The notes beneath the pieces were generated by a model, which was given only the letters and a program-made list of their open reading frames with translations, did not search any database and had not been told where the DNA came from. A DNA stretch of 64,000 nucleotides from Arthrobacter crystallopoietes (GTDB lineage Bacteria > Actinomycetota > Actinomycetes > Actinomycetales > Micrococcaceae): NCBI RefSeq assembly GCF_002849715.1, contig NZ_CP018863.1, positions 3,596,001-3,660,000 of the forward strand, written 5' to 3'. A program made the translations under genes and the position numbers. Below are positions 8,659-17,802 of this stretch, piece after piece (the stretch's first letter is position 1; each line of letters begins with the position of its first letter).

Positions 8659-10350
8659 ATGAGCGAGTCCACAATTACAGAGCTGCGAACCCCGCCGAAA
8701 CTCGCCGACGGTACCCTGCGCGTAGTGCCGCTGGGCGGCCTGGGCGAGATCGGCCGGAACATGGCGGTGTTCGAGATCAACTCGAAGCTGCTGATTGTGG
8801 ATTGCGGTGTCCTCTTCCCCGAAGAACACCAGCCCGGAGTGGATCTGATCCTGCCGGACTTCTCATATATTGAGGACCGGCTTGACGACATCGTCGGCGT
8901 GGTCCTGACCCATGGGCATGAGGATCATATCGGCGCAGTTCCCTACTTGCTGCGCATGCGCCAGGACATTCCGCTGATCGGTTCACAGCTGACCCTGGCG
9001 CTGGTCGAGGCGAAACTGACCGAGCACCGCATCAAGCCGTACGCGCTGACCGTTTCCGAAGGCCAGATCGAGCAGTTCGGACCGTTCGAGTGCGAATTCG
9101 TTGCCGTCAACCACTCCATTCCGGACGCGTTGGCTGTCTTCATCCGAACGGCCGCGGGCAATGTCCTGCACACCGGCGACTTCAAGATGGACCAGTTGCC
9201 GCTGGACGGACGCCTGACTGACCTGCGTGCCTTCGCCCGGCTCGGCGAAGAAGGCGTGGACCTGTTCATGTCGGATTCGACCAACGCCGACATCCCCGGC
9301 TTCACCACCGCGGAAAAGGAAATCGGACCGGTGCTGGAACGGCTCTTCGGGCAGGTCCAGAAGCGGATCATTGTCGCGTCGTTTTCTTCGCACATCCACC
9401 GCGTCCAGCAGGTGCTCGACGCCGCCGCCGCGCATGGGCGCCATGTCGCTTTCGTGGGCCGGTCCATGGTTCGCAACATGGCCATCGCCGAGAAGCTGGG
9501 CTACCTGAACGTACCCCCGGGCATCATTGTCGACCTGAAAAACGTCGAAGACTTCCCGGATGACCGGATCGTGCTCATGTCCACCGGCTCCCAGGGGGAA
9601 CCGATGGCTGCCCTCTCGCGGATGGCTAACGGAGACCACCGGATCCAGGTGGGCAAGGGCGACACCGTGATCCTCGCGTCGTCGTTGATTCCGGGCAACG
9701 AGAACGCTGTCTTCCGGATTATCAACGGCCTGCTCAAGCTGGGTGCCGAGGTGATCCACAAGGGCACGGCCAAGGTTCATGTCTCCGGCCATGCCGCTGC
9801 CGGTGAGCTGCTGTATTGCTACAACATCCTCAAGCCCAAGAACGCGATGCCGGTCCACGGCGAAACGCGCCATCTGATCGCCAACGGCAACCTGGCGCGG
9901 CAGACCGGCGTGGCCGACGAGAATGTCCTGCTGGCCGATGACGGCAGTGTGGTCGATCTTGTCGACGGCAAAGCGCGCATCGTGGGCCAGGTCGAATGCG
10001 GCTTCGTCTATGTGGACGGCTCCAGCATCGGCGAAATAACCGACTCGGATCTGAAGGACCGCCGGATCCTGGGCGAAGAAGGCTTCATCTCGGTCATCAC
10101 CGTGGTCAACCGCAGTACCGGCAAGATCGTCTCCGGCCCGGAAATCCATGCGCGCGGTTTCGCCGAGGACGACGCGGTCTTTGACAACATCAAGCCCCAG
10201 ATCACGGCCGCCCTGGAGGAAGCCGTGGTGGGCACCAAGGAGCACACCACCTACCAGCTCCAGCAGGTGGTCCGCAGGGTCGTGGGTACCTGGGTCAACA
10301 AGCGGCACCGCCGGCGGCCCATGATCGTACCGGTCGTGCTCGAAGCCTGA
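8659..10350 (+). CDS. rnj: Ribonuclease J
   Basis: A 563-residue beta-CASP metallo-beta-lactamase ribonuclease with 5'-3' exo- and endonuclease activity in RNA processing and decay. The zinc motif LTHGHEDHIGAVPYLL is near residue 87. Further metal ligands are in HTGDFKMDQ and MSDSTN. The beta-CASP part has SFSSHIHRVQQ, VLMSTGSQGEPMAAL and HVSGHAAAGEL. A C-terminal dimerisation domain completes it. The ATG at 8659 is preferred; a TTG at 8647 overlaps the dapA stop but would sit one base after GGAGG. The dapA-rnj order is common in actinobacteria. Whether it also acts in ribosomal RNA maturation here is inference. Confidence 0.93.
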   Translation: MSESTITELRTPPKLADGTLRVVPLGGLGEIGRNMAVFEINSKLLIVDCGVLFPEEHQPGVDLILPDFSYIEDRLDDIVGVVLTHGHEDHIGAVPYLLRMRQDIPLIGSQLTLALVEAKLTEHRIKPYALTVSEGQIEQFGPFECEFVAVNHSIPDALAVFIRTAAGNVLHTGDFKMDQLPLDGRLTDLRAFARLGEEGVDLFMSDSTNADIPGFTTAEKEIGPVLERLFGQVQKRIIVASFSSHIHRVQQVLDAAAAHGRHVAFVGRSMVRNMAIAEKLGYLNVPPGIIVDLKNVEDFPDDRIVLMSTGSQGEPMAALSRMANGDHRIQVGKGDTVILASSLIPGNENAVFRIINGLLKLGAEVIHKGTAKVHVSGHAAAGELLYCYNILKPKNAMPVHGETRHLIANGNLARQTGVADENVLLADDGSVVDLVDGKARIVGQVECGFVYVDGSSIGEITDSDLKDRRILGEEGFISVITVVNRSTGKIVSGPEIHARGFAEDDAVFDNIKPQITAALEEAVVGTKEHTTYQLQQVVRRVVGTWVNKRHRRRPMIVPVVLEA

Positions 10351-10447
10351 TCCGCTTTCTGCCATTGGTACGGCCGGCACGCCCCTGTTTGGGCTGACAC
10401 CTGCTTGCACTCGATGGCAAATCCCCCAGTTGCCGGACCTTTGCGGG

Positions 10448-10453
10448 TAACGT
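10448..10453 (+). promoter_or_regulatory. Putative leaderless -10 box for ftsK
   Basis: TAACGT precedes the ftsK ATG by seven bases (ATTCGAT between). No Shine-Dalgarno is visible. Confidence 0.5.
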
Positions 10454-10460
10454 ATTCGAT

Positions 10461-13301
10461 ATGGCGACTCGTACTTCTCCTGCCAAAAAAGGCACCCAGC
10501 AGTCGCGCGGTAAGAACTCAGGCAGTGCTTCGCGCTCTACTGCGGGACGCGGCGCGGCCAAGACCAAAGCTCTCAACGTGCAGCCGGAAGACCACCTTCC
10601 GCTGCCATTGAGGATGATCCGCGGCGCTTGGATGGGTACCGCGCACATCGTCGCGGCGGGCATCCGCAAACTCGGTCCGGATGTCCACCCGGACAAGGAC
10701 CTGCGCCGCGACGGCACCGGTTTCTTCATGCTCCTGCTGGCCGTGGTCATTGCGGCGGTTGAATGGTGGGCCCTCACCGGCGGATTTGCCGACGTTGTAC
10801 ACGCCGTGGTCGGCGGGACGTTCGGCTGGATGGCGCTGCTGCTGCCGGTTTTCCTGCTGATCTTCACGGTGCGACTGATGCGCTCCCCGGAGGATGCCCG
10901 CGGAAACAACCGGATCGCTATCGGACTGACTCTGATGACGCTGTCCGGAACAGCCCTGGCACACGTCATTGGCGGCGAGCCCGGCCTCGCCGACGGACTC
11001 GACGCGTTGTGGGCGGCCGGCGGCATGGTCGGTTTCCTCATATCTTCGCCGCTCGCCACCATCAACATGTGGCTCGCGGTTGCGGTCTACTCTTTGCTGG
11101 CCTTCGTCAGCCTGCTCATCGTTACCGCGACGCCGTTCCGGCATATCCCGGCCCGGCTCCGTGCCCTTTACGAAGGCCTCATGGGCCAGGACCTGAACGA
11201 GGTCGCGGCCAACGGCCATGACCAGAGCTATCTCTATGAATCGGACCGGAGCGAGCCGAAGGCGAAGAAGCCCCGGAAGCGCCGGTTCGGCCGGGACAAG
11301 CATGCGCCCGAAGACGAAGAGCAGGATGAGGGTTACTACGGCGACGAGGCCTTCGAGACTCCCGTCATCGAAGACGAAGACGCTCCGAGGGTCGCGGCCC
11401 CGGGACCGGCTGCCCCGAAGGTGCCGCCGGGTGTCCGCCGACCTACCCAGTCCGAGCTTGCCGCCGAGAAGCTCAAACGCGATCAGGGCCTCATGCCGGA
11501 GGGGGCCACCGAGGCCCTCCCTGTTGTGCCCCCTGCTTCGACCGGGAGCGTGGCGGCGGTACCGGCCAACCCGGTCCAGCCGCAGCCGCCGGCGACCCCC
11601 ATTCCGCAGCGCACCGAGCAGCTCCAGCTCTCGGGTGATGTGGCGTACACGCTGCCGCCCTCGGACTACCTGCCGGCGGGGCCGCCGTCCAAGGAACGCT
11701 CCGAGGCGAACGACTCGGTCGTTGCCGCGCTGACCCAGACGCTGGACCAGTTCAAAGTGGAGGCCCGGGTGACAGGGTTCTCCCGCGGGCCGACGGTGAC
11801 CCGGTACGAAATTGCACTCTCGCCGGGCACCAAGGTGGAGCGCGTGACGGCGCTGTCCAAGAACATCTCCTATGCGGTGGCCAGCTCGGACGTCCGGATC
11901 CTGAGCCCTATCCCGGGCAAGTCCGCCATCGGCATCGAAATCCCGAACACGGACCGCGAGACGGTGTCGCTCGGCGACGTACTGCGGTCCAACAACGCGC
12001 GTAAGACGGACCATCCGATGGTCATGGGCGTCGGCAAGGACGTCGAAGGCGGCTACGTGGTGGCCAACCTGGCGAAAATGCCCCACCTGCTCGTGGCCGG
12101 CGCGACCGGTGCCGGTAAATCCGCGTTCGTGAACTCCATGGTCACCTCGATCCTGATGCGCTCGACGCCGGACGAGGTCCGCATGGTCATGGTGGATCCG
12201 AAGCGTGTGGAACTTACCGCCTACGAAGGCGTCCCGCACCTGATCACGCCCATCATCACGAACCCGAAGAAGGCCGCCGAAGCACTGCAGTGGGTGGTCC
12301 GCGAGATGGACACCCGCTACGACGACCTCGCTAATTTCGGCTACAAACACATCGATGACTTCAACAAGGCCGTGCGCAACGGCAAAGTGATCCCGCCGGA
12401 AGGCTCCAAGCGGATCGTCAAGCCGTATCCCTACCTGTTGGTGATCGTGGACGAGCTTGCCGACCTGATGATGGTCGCCCCGCGCGACGTGGAAGACTCC
12501 ATCGTCCGGATCACCCAGCTGGCCCGCGCTGCCGGCATCCACCTGGTGCTCGCCACGCAGCGGCCGTCGGTCGACGTCGTCACCGGCCTGATCAAGGCCA
12601 ACGTGCCCTCCCGCATGGCGTTTGCCACGTCGTCGGTCACCGACTCGCGCGTGGTGCTGGACCAGCCGGGCGCCGAAAAGCTGATTGGCCAGGGCGACGC
12701 GCTCTTCCTGCCGATGGGGGCCAACAAGCCCATGCGCGTCCAGGGCGCCTGGGTCAGCGAGACCGAGATCCACAAGGTTGTCGAACACGTCAAGGGCCAG
12801 CTGCAGGCGGTGTACCGCGAGGATGTCGCCGTCGAGGCGCCCAAGAAACAGATCGACGACGACATCGGGGACGATCTGGAGGTGCTGCTGCAGGCCACGG
12901 AGCTGGTCGTGACCACGCAGTTCGGCTCCACCTCGATGCTCCAGCGTAAGCTTCGGGTCGGTTTCGCCAAGGCCGGGCGACTGATGGACCTGCTCGAGTC
13001 CCGCGGCGTGGTGGGACCGTCCGAAGGCTCGAAGGCCCGCGACGTGCTGGTGAAGCCGGACGACCTCGCCGTGACGCTGGCTGCGATCCGCGGCGACGAT
13101 GTTCCGGCAGCCGCCGCACCGGGCGCGGATCCGATGACGGATGCTCTCGCCGACAACGCCAATGCCAACCACAACTTCGACCAGGACGGGCCCGAGGATC
13201 TTGTCCAGGCAGACCTGGACGCCAGGCCCCAGGCCACGGAGTATTACGACGACGATGACGACCAGGGATCGGAAGATGCCTGGAGCCTGACCGGCAGATA
13301 G
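10461..13301 (+). CDS. ftsK: DNA translocase FtsK/SpoIIIE
   Basis: A 946-residue septal DNA pump that clears chromosome ends and loads dimer resolution at division. The N-terminus is basic (AKKGTQQSRGKN), followed by about four membrane helices between residues ~90 and 230. An acidic/proline-rich linker (residues ~240-400) comes next. The alpha-beta motor has Walker A GATGAGKSAFVNSM, Walker B LLVIVDELADLMM and ATQRPSVDVVTG. The C-terminal winged-helix gamma domain, which reads orienting sequences, is visible as TTQFGSTSMLQRKLRVGFAKAG with LLESRGVVGPSEGSKARDVL. The extreme C-terminus is very acidic (EYYDDDDDQGSEDAW). Length and order are normal for the family. Confidence 0.96.
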   Translation: MATRTSPAKKGTQQSRGKNSGSASRSTAGRGAAKTKALNVQPEDHLPLPLRMIRGAWMGTAHIVAAGIRKLGPDVHPDKDLRRDGTGFFMLLLAVVIAAVEWWALTGGFADVVHAVVGGTFGWMALLLPVFLLIFTVRLMRSPEDARGNNRIAIGLTLMTLSGTALAHVIGGEPGLADGLDALWAAGGMVGFLISSPLATINMWLAVAVYSLLAFVSLLIVTATPFRHIPARLRALYEGLMGQDLNEVAANGHDQSYLYESDRSEPKAKKPRKRRFGRDKHAPEDEEQDEGYYGDEAFETPVIEDEDAPRVAAPGPAAPKVPPGVRRPTQSELAAEKLKRDQGLMPEGATEALPVVPPASTGSVAAVPANPVQPQPPATPIPQRTEQLQLSGDVAYTLPPSDYLPAGPPSKERSEANDSVVAALTQTLDQFKVEARVTGFSRGPTVTRYEIALSPGTKVERVTALSKNISYAVASSDVRILSPIPGKSAIGIEIPNTDRETVSLGDVLRSNNARKTDHPMVMGVGKDVEGGYVVANLAKMPHLLVAGATGAGKSAFVNSMVTSILMRSTPDEVRMVMVDPKRVELTAYEGVPHLITPIITNPKKAAEALQWVVREMDTRYDDLANFGYKHIDDFNKAVRNGKVIPPEGSKRIVKPYPYLLVIVDELADLMMVAPRDVEDSIVRITQLARAAGIHLVLATQRPSVDVVTGLIKANVPSRMAFATSSVTDSRVVLDQPGAEKLIGQGDALFLPMGANKPMRVQGAWVSETEIHKVVEHVKGQLQAVYREDVAVEAPKKQIDDDIGDDLEVLLQATELVVTTQFGSTSMLQRKLRVGFAKAGRLMDLLESRGVVGPSEGSKARDVLVKPDDLAVTLAAIRGDDVPAAAAPGADPMTDALADNANANHNFDQDGPEDLVQADLDARPQATEYYDDDDDQGSEDAWSLTGR

Positions 13302-13306
13302 ACGGG

Positions 13307-13312
13307 TAACCT
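13307..13312 (+). promoter_or_regulatory. Putative leaderless -10 box for pgsA
   Basis: TAACCT lies seven bases before the pgsA GTG, overlapping the end of the ftsK region. No ribosome-binding site intervenes. Confidence 0.45.
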
Positions 13313-13319
13313 TAGCGTC

Positions 13320-13919
13320 GTGACTGATTCACCTGCCCATCCGGTGCCCACGCTCAACATCGCCAATGTCCTGACGACACTGCGCATCCTCCTGGTGCCG
13401 GTCTTCATCTGGCTTCTGCTCGCGGACAACGCTGAGCACGGGCTGTTCCGGTGGCTCGCCGTCGTCGTTTTCGCCGTTGCTATCTATACGGACAAACTGG
13501 ACGGCGACCTGGCCCGCAGCAGGGGACTGATCACCAACTTCGGCAAGATTGCCGATCCGATCGCCGACAAGCTGCTGATCGGGTCCGCACTGATTCTCCT
13601 CTCGGTCCTCGGCGAATTGCCGTGGTGGATCACTGTGGTCATCCTGGTGCGCGAACTCGGCATCACTTTGCTGCGGTTCGTGGTGATCAAGTACGGCGTC
13701 ATGCCGGCGTCGCGAGGCGGCAAGCTGAAGACCGTGCTCCAGACCCTTGCCATCTTCCTGTATCTGCTGCCGCTGGGAACCTGGCTGGGGGAGTGGGCGG
13801 TCTGGATCGCCTTTATTGTCATGTTGGTGGCGGTGCTGGTCACGGTGGTGACCGGCGTCGATTATGTTCTCAAAGCTGTCCGACTGCGGTCCGAGGCTCG
13901 GCGGGAGGCCGGAAAGTGA
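13320..13919 (+). CDS. pgsA: CDP-diacylglycerol-glycerol-3-phosphate 3-phosphatidyltransferase
   Basis: A 199-residue integral membrane enzyme making phosphatidylglycerophosphate. The CDP-alcohol phosphatidyltransferase signature D-x2-D-G-x2-A-R-x8-G-x3-D-x3-D is intact in TDKLDGDLARSRG and FGKIADPIADK. About five hydrophobic helices surround it. MPASRGGKLKTVLQT is also conserved in PgsA. GTG start with TAACCT seven bases upstream. The stop is overlapped by the cinA start (GTGA). The pgsA-cinA-clgR order recurs across actinobacteria. Confidence 0.93.
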   Translation: MTDSPAHPVPTLNIANVLTTLRILLVPVFIWLLLADNAEHGLFRWLAVVVFAVAIYTDKLDGDLARSRGLITNFGKIADPIADKLLIGSALILLSVLGELPWWITVVILVRELGITLLRFVVIKYGVMPASRGGKLKTVLQTLAIFLYLLPLGTWLGEWAVWIAFIVMLVAVLVTVVTGVDYVLKAVRLRSEARREAGK

Positions 13920-14416
13920 ACGAGCATACATTGGCACAGCAGGTTGTCTTGGCGGCGGTGGCGGACGGCGTGAGAATCGGCACGGCCGAATCACTGACCG
14001 CCGGAATGGTCTCTTCCGCACTGGCTACCGTTCCGGGCGCCTCGGCTGCCTTGCAGGGCGGCATCGTGTCCTACCAGAGCGAAGTGAAGTCCGGCGTGCT
14101 CGGTGTTGACCGGGACCTGCTGGACTCGGAGGGAGCTGTCCACGCCGACGTGGCCAGACAAATGGCTGAAGGTGCCCGGCGGATCCTTGGAGCCGACATA
14201 GCTGTTTCGACCACCGGGGTAGCGGGTCCGGAACCGCACGGGGGCAAGCCGGTAGGCACCGTGTTCATTGGAACTGCCGGTGCCGACGGCTCGGATGCCG
14301 TGGCCTATACCTTCAGTGGCGGGCGGGCGGAAATCCGTGCCCAGGCGGAAGAAGCCGCATTGGAACAGTTGCTGGAGGCCATCCAACGGACCACTGCGGC
14401 GCGTGGTCAGAGGTGA
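13916..14416 (+). CDS. cinA: CinA C-terminal-type nicotinamide-nucleotide amidohydrolase
   Basis: A 166-residue stand-alone CinA C-terminal domain (PncC type), which deamidates NMN for pyridine nucleotide salvage. Typical motifs are IGTAESLTAGMVSSALATVPGAS, GGIVSYQSEVK and VSTTGVAGPEPHGGKPVGTV. The GTG start overlaps the pgsA stop by four bases. The MoCF-like N-terminal domain of longer CinA proteins is absent, as usual for this clade. Enzymatic activity is inferred from the family. Confidence 0.9.
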   Translation: MNEHTLAQQVVLAAVADGVRIGTAESLTAGMVSSALATVPGASAALQGGIVSYQSEVKSGVLGVDRDLLDSEGAVHADVARQMAEGARRILGADIAVSTTGVAGPEPHGGKPVGTVFIGTAGADGSDAVAYTFSGGRAEIRAQAEEAALEQLLEAIQRTTAARGQR

Positions 14417-14420
14417 CGTA

Positions 14421-14443
14421 TCCCGCATCTTTATGTCGCGGGA
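14421..14443 (+). terminator. Weak hairpin after cinA
   Basis: TCCCGC and GCGGGA pair across an 11-base loop just after the cinA stop. The following stretch is A-rich rather than T-rich, so termination is doubtful. Confidence 0.3.
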
Positions 14444-14557
14444 ACAAAATAATTAGCCCAGTAGTTATCAAAGGTGTCAGCAACTGTTACGGTAGTTGGC
14501 CTAAGCTGGAGACAAGCGGCAGCAGCCGCCAAGCATTGAGGGAGTAAGGCGATACAG

Positions 14558-14998
14558 ATGGTCAAGCAACCCGTGTCCGTAAACGGCGTCGTCCGTTGGC
14601 GTGATGTGGGTCTGACGGAAGAATCCCACCGGGAGCAGAAGGAGCGCAAAATGGTAGTCCTACGCCACGAGATCGGTGACGTCTTGCGCGACGTCCGGCA
14701 GCGGCAGGGCCGCACCCTGCGCGAAGTTTCACACAGCGCCCGTGTTTCCCTCGGTTACCTGAGCGAAGTAGAGCGTGGCCAGAAGGAAGCATCTTCAGAG
14801 CTTCTCTCGTCCATCTGCTCGGCTCTTGATGTTCCGCTTTCCCTGATGCTCCGCGAAGTCAGTGATCGCGTCGCTGATGCAGAAGGTGTGGTCATACCTG
14901 ATACCGTGCCGCAGGAACTTTCCCGCGAGTTTGTTGCCGACATTCCGGACGAGCTGCCGGACGGCCTGAGCCGCGGGCTCGCGTCCGCACGGTCCTAA
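14558..14998 (+). CDS. clgR: XRE-family regulator, ClgR-like
   Basis: A 146-residue helix-turn-helix protein. Residues ~34-95 form the DNA-binding domain: [20 protein letters not shown], then [20 protein letters not shown] and [17 protein letters not shown]. This is the sequence type of ClgR/PopR regulators that activate clp protease genes and are themselves controlled by proteolysis in other actinobacteria. The pgsA-cinA-clgR context agrees. Start uncertain: ATG 14558 has only a weak upstream AAGG, whereas ATG 14651 has AAGGAG six bases upstream and would give a 115-residue protein starting at [20 protein letters not shown] inverted repeat at 14481-14498 could be an operator. Confidence 0.85.
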   Translation: MVKQPVSVNGVVRWRDVGLTEESHREQKERKMVVLRHEIGDVLRDVRQRQGRTLREVSHSARVSLGYLSEVERGQKEASSELLSSICSALDVPLSLMLREVSDRVADAEGVVIPDTVPQELSREFVADIPDELPDGLSRGLASARS

Positions 14999-15011
14999 CA
15001 AGCCATCAAGC

Positions 15012-15043
15012 GGGCCGGTTACCTGGGATCAGGTAACCGGCCC
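15012..15043 (+). terminator. Strong hairpin after clgR
   Basis: A 14-base-pair perfect stem (GGGCCGGTTACCTG with its complement) around a GGAT loop starts 13 bases after the clgR stop. It also lies downstream of the convergent MarR gene and may serve both. Confidence 0.75.
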
Positions 15044-15091
15044 ACTGCTTTGCTGCACGCAATTTTTAATCCACGGCGCCCGCAGGCTGTG

Positions 15092-15622
15092 TCAGGGCTG
15101 CTCATGCGCCGCCGGCTGCTCATGCGCCGCCGGCTGCTCATGCGCCGCCGGCTGTTCGTGGGCATAGGACTCGTTGAGGCGGTCAAGCAGCTGGGCAAGG
15201 GACGTCAGATCGTCCACGCTCCAGTCTCCGAGCCGGTCGTGGAAGGCTGCCTTCCTCGCGGTCTGGGCGGAATGCAATTTCTCCCGTCCGGCTTCGGTCA
15301 GAGTGATGGCCTGGGCGCGGGCATCCAATGGATCCGTTTCCTTCTGGACCAAGCCGAGCTGTTCAAGCAGTGCGACCTGACGGCTGACGGAAGGTTTACC
15401 CACCCCGATGCTGGCTGCCAGCTCGGTCAGGCGCATCGAGTCTTCCCGCTGCAGCAGCATCAGCAGGCCGTAAGCCGCCGGCTCCATGTCCGGGTGCACC
15501 TGACGTGCCACGCGATGGGAGTTGGCTCGGGCGCGGCGCCACAGAAGACTGAGCTGCTGTTCCAGGGCGTCGATTGCGACGTCGAAGCCAGTCTCGTCCG
15601 GTGCGGGATCCTGTCGGGTCAT
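15092..15622 (-). CDS. MarR-family transcriptional regulator with C-terminal hexapeptide repeat
   Basis: A 176-residue protein. The winged helix is visible in the middle: DMEPAAYGLLMLLQREDSMR, LTELAASIGVGKPSVSRQVA, LLEQLGLVQKETDPLDARA and ITLTEAGREKL. MarR proteins usually repress a neighbouring efflux or stress gene and respond to small phenolics; no obvious target is next to it. The last ~24 residues are four copies of a (A/Y)AHEQP hexapeptide, encoded by a near-perfect 18-bp DNA repeat, which the family does not normally have. The ATG at 15622 was chosen because homology begins shortly after it. Confidence 0.85.
   Translation of the reverse strand: MTRQDPAPDETGFDVAIDALEQQLSLLWRRARANSHRVARQVHPDMEPAAYGLLMLLQREDSMRLTELAASIGVGKPSVSRQVALLEQLGLVQKETDPLDARAQAITLTEAGREKLHSAQTARKAAFHDRLGDWSVDDLTSLAQLLDRLNESYAHEQPAAHEQPAAHEQPAAHEQP
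15101..15154 (+). repeat. 18-bp tandem repeat, three identical copies
   Basis: The unit CTCATGCGCCGCCGGCTG occurs three times without a mismatch at 15101, 15119 and 15137, with a degenerate partial copy after 15154. It lies inside the 3' end of the MarR gene and encodes repeated AHEQPA in the opposite strand. In-frame copy-number change by slippage is possible. Confidence 0.95.
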
Positions 15623-15684
15623 GAAGCCATTGTAGTGAGGCGGCGGAACTCCCGTGGCAGCCGCCGCCGTGAGAGGATTGAAAC

Positions 15685-15906
15685 GTGCGCATAAGTGACT
15701 TTTGGCGACTAATGGATGATGAATTCGGGCCGGGATATTCGCGCGTCCTCGCTTCGGATTTGGTCCTGACGGGTCTGGGCGGGAAAACTGCCGCGGCCGC
15801 TCTCGAAGCGGGCGTACCGCCAAAGTCAGTCTGGCTGGCGGTGTGCGAGATGCAGGACGTGCCGGCCGAACGACGTCTGGGCCGCGATATTAAGCCCTCC
15901 CGATAA
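15685..15906 (+). CDS. DUF3046 protein
   Basis: A 73-residue protein with MRISDFWRLMDDEFGPGYSR, the DUF3046 signature, and a helical remainder ending AERRLGRDIKPSR. The GTG start has GAGG eight bases upstream. Proteins of this family sit just before recA throughout actinobacteria, as here, but have no proven role. The gene is divergent from the MarR gene. A helper role in recombination is suggested only by position. Confidence 0.9.
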   Translation: MRISDFWRLMDDEFGPGYSRVLASDLVLTGLGGKTAAAALEAGVPPKSVWLAVCEMQDVPAERRLGRDIKPSR

Positions 15907-15928
15907 TTCCGACACGCCTAAGGGTAAT

Positions 15929-15944
15929 TCGCAGATGTGTTCGA
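15929..15944 (+). promoter_or_regulatory. Probable LexA box upstream of recA
   Basis: TCGCAGATGTGTTCGA agrees with the actinobacterial SOS consensus TCGAACATNTGTTCGA at all but two informative positions. It lies about 170 bases before the recA start, in the only gap between DUF3046 and recA. Confidence 0.65.
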
Positions 15945-16112
15945 ATCGGCGCTTTTGAACGGATATGCTCCTACACAGAGGCTGGAATCCCCGCTGCATG
16001 CGCGGATTATCCACAAATGACATCCCTGATCAGATTCTGTCAGTGCGGAAAGCTACGGTCAGAGTGAGCAATGAACATGGCCCTGCCGGGCCCCAAGATA
16101 CCGAGGTGAAGA

Positions 16113-17165
16113 ATGGCCGCACCAGCTGACCGCGAGAAGGCTTTGGAAGCAGCGCTTGCACAAATTGATAAGCAGTTTGGCAAGGGCTCGATCATGCGCC
16201 TCGGCGATGACACCCGGGCACCGATTGAAACCATTTCCACAAGCTCCATTGCCCTGGACGTCGCGTTGGGCATCGGCGGACTGCCGCGCGGGCGCGTGGT
16301 GGAAATCTATGGTCCGGAATCTTCGGGTAAGACCACATTGGCGCTGCATGCTGTTGCCAACGCGCAGCGCAAGGGCGGTATCGCCGCCTTTATCGATGCG
16401 GAACATGCCCTGGATCCCGAATATGCCAAAAAGCTCGGTGTGGATACCGACGCTTTGCTCGTGTCACAGCCGGATACCGGTGAGCAGGCGCTGGAAATCA
16501 TGGACATGCTCATTGGCTCGGGGTCGTTGGACATCGTCGTCATTGACTCGGTTGCGGCGCTCGTTCCGCGTGCCGAAATTGAAGGCGAAATGGGCGACAC
16601 CCACGTCGGGCTTCAGGCCCGGCTGATGAGCCAGGCGCTGCGTAAGATCGCGGGCCGGCTGCATCAGAGCAAGACGACGGCGATCTTCATCAACCAGCTG
16701 CGTGAAAAGATCGGCGTCTTCTTCGGTAGCCCGGAGACGACCACCGGTGGTAAGGCCTTGAAGTTCTACGCCTCGGTGCGTATCGACGTTCGGCGGATCG
16801 AGACCTTGAAGGAAGGCTCCAACCCCGTCGGTAACCGCACCCGGGCCAAGATCGTCAAGAACAAGATGGCACCGCCCTTCAAGCAGGCGGAATTCGACAT
16901 TCTGTACGGTATTGGCATCTCCCGCGAGGGCGGCCTGATCGATATGGGTGTTGAGCATTCCCTGGTTAGGAAGTCCGGAGCCTGGTTTACCTACGACGGT
17001 GACCAGCTGGGCCAGGGTAAAGAAAATGCGCGTAGGTTCCTGGTAGACAACCCGGACCTGGCAGACGAGATCGAACGCCGGATCAGGGAGAAGCTGGGCA
17101 TCGGGGTTGTACCGGACGAGGGCGAAGGCGGGGAGCCCAAGCTCAAGGCCGTCGACGGCTTCTAG
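16113..17165 (+). CDS. recA: Recombinase RecA
   Basis: A 350-residue recombinase and SOS co-protease. Walker [10 protein letters not shown] is at residues 67-75, Walker [17 protein letters not shown] near 145, and the L2 loop region [20 protein letters not shown] near 200. The acidic C-terminal tail ends [15 protein letters not shown]. No intein is present. The ATG has GAGGTGAAG just upstream. A LexA-box match at 15929-15944 predicts damage induction, and recX follows six bases after the stop as a likely cotranscribed modulator. Confidence 0.98.
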   Translation: MAAPADREKALEAALAQIDKQFGKGSIMRLGDDTRAPIETISTSSIALDVALGIGGLPRGRVVEIYGPESSGKTTLALHAVANAQRKGGIAAFIDAEHALDPEYAKKLGVDTDALLVSQPDTGEQALEIMDMLIGSGSLDIVVIDSVAALVPRAEIEGEMGDTHVGLQARLMSQALRKIAGRLHQSKTTAIFINQLREKIGVFFGSPETTTGGKALKFYASVRIDVRRIETLKEGSNPVGNRTRAKIVKNKMAPPFKQAEFDILYGIGISREGGLIDMGVEHSLVRKSGAWFTYDGDQLGQGKENARRFLVDNPDLADEIERRIREKLGIGVVPDEGEGGEPKLKAVDGF

Positions 17166-17171
17166 CCTACC

Positions 17172-17729
17172 GTGACCGGTAAAAGAGGCATGACTGCGGG
17201 GCCGGCTCCCGGCAGCCCCGCGGACCAGGCTTCCGAAGCGGACCCGCATGAGGTGGCGCGGACGATAGTTCTGCGCCAGCTCACGATGGCTCCGCGCAGC
17301 AGGAAGCAACTGGCGGAGAAGCTGGCCGAGCGCGACGTTCCCGCTGACGTCGCGGCTGCCGTGCTGGACAGGTTCGAAGAGGTCCAGCTCATTGATGACG
17401 CTGAGTTCGCCCGGATGTGGGTGCGCAGCCGGTCCCAGTCACGGGCCTTGGCCCGTGGCGCGCTCAAGCGGGAGTTGTCGGACAAAGGCATCGACGCAGA
17501 GATAGCGGAAGAAGCGCTCGACCAGTTGACGCCCGAGGACGAGCTGGACAGCGCCAGGGAGCTGATCCGACGGAAGATCCGACCAGACTGGAATCTGGAC
17601 GACCGCCTTGTTAAGGACAAGCACGTGCGGCGGCTGGTGGCCATGCTTGCACGAAAAGGCTATCCGCCGTCGATGGCGTTCCGCGTGGTGAACGAGGAAC
17701 TCGATGCACCGCAGGAGCCCTGGGACTGA
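17172..17729 (+). CDS. recX: Regulatory protein RecX
   Basis: A protein of up to 185 residues that binds RecA filaments and restrains their activity. It consists of three-helix repeats: VARTIVLRQLTMAPRSRKQL, LDRFEEVQLIDDAEFARMWV and ARGALKRELSDKGIDAEIA are the recognisable blocks. KHVRRLVAMLARKGYPPSMAF closes the third repeat. The GTG at 17172 lies six bases after recA. An in-frame ATG at 17190 is an alternative with AGAGG too close upstream, so the start is unsettled. Confidence 0.92.
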   Translation: MTGKRGMTAGPAPGSPADQASEADPHEVARTIVLRQLTMAPRSRKQLAEKLAERDVPADVAAAVLDRFEEVQLIDDAEFARMWVRSRSQSRALARGALKRELSDKGIDAEIAEEALDQLTPEDELDSARELIRRKIRPDWNLDDRLVKDKHVRRLVAMLARKGYPPSMAFRVVNEELDAPQEPWD

Positions 17730-17790
17730 CATACCGGCCGTTTGCCTTGGCCCCTCAGGCGCCGATTGTGGCGACCTGCTGCGCAGGTCT

Positions 17791-17796
17791 TACCCT
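17791..17796 (+). promoter_or_regulatory. Putative leaderless -10 box for miaB
   Basis: TACCCT lies six bases before the miaB GTG. Only TAAGAG separates them. Confidence 0.4.
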
Positions 17797-17802
17797 TAAG
17801 AG

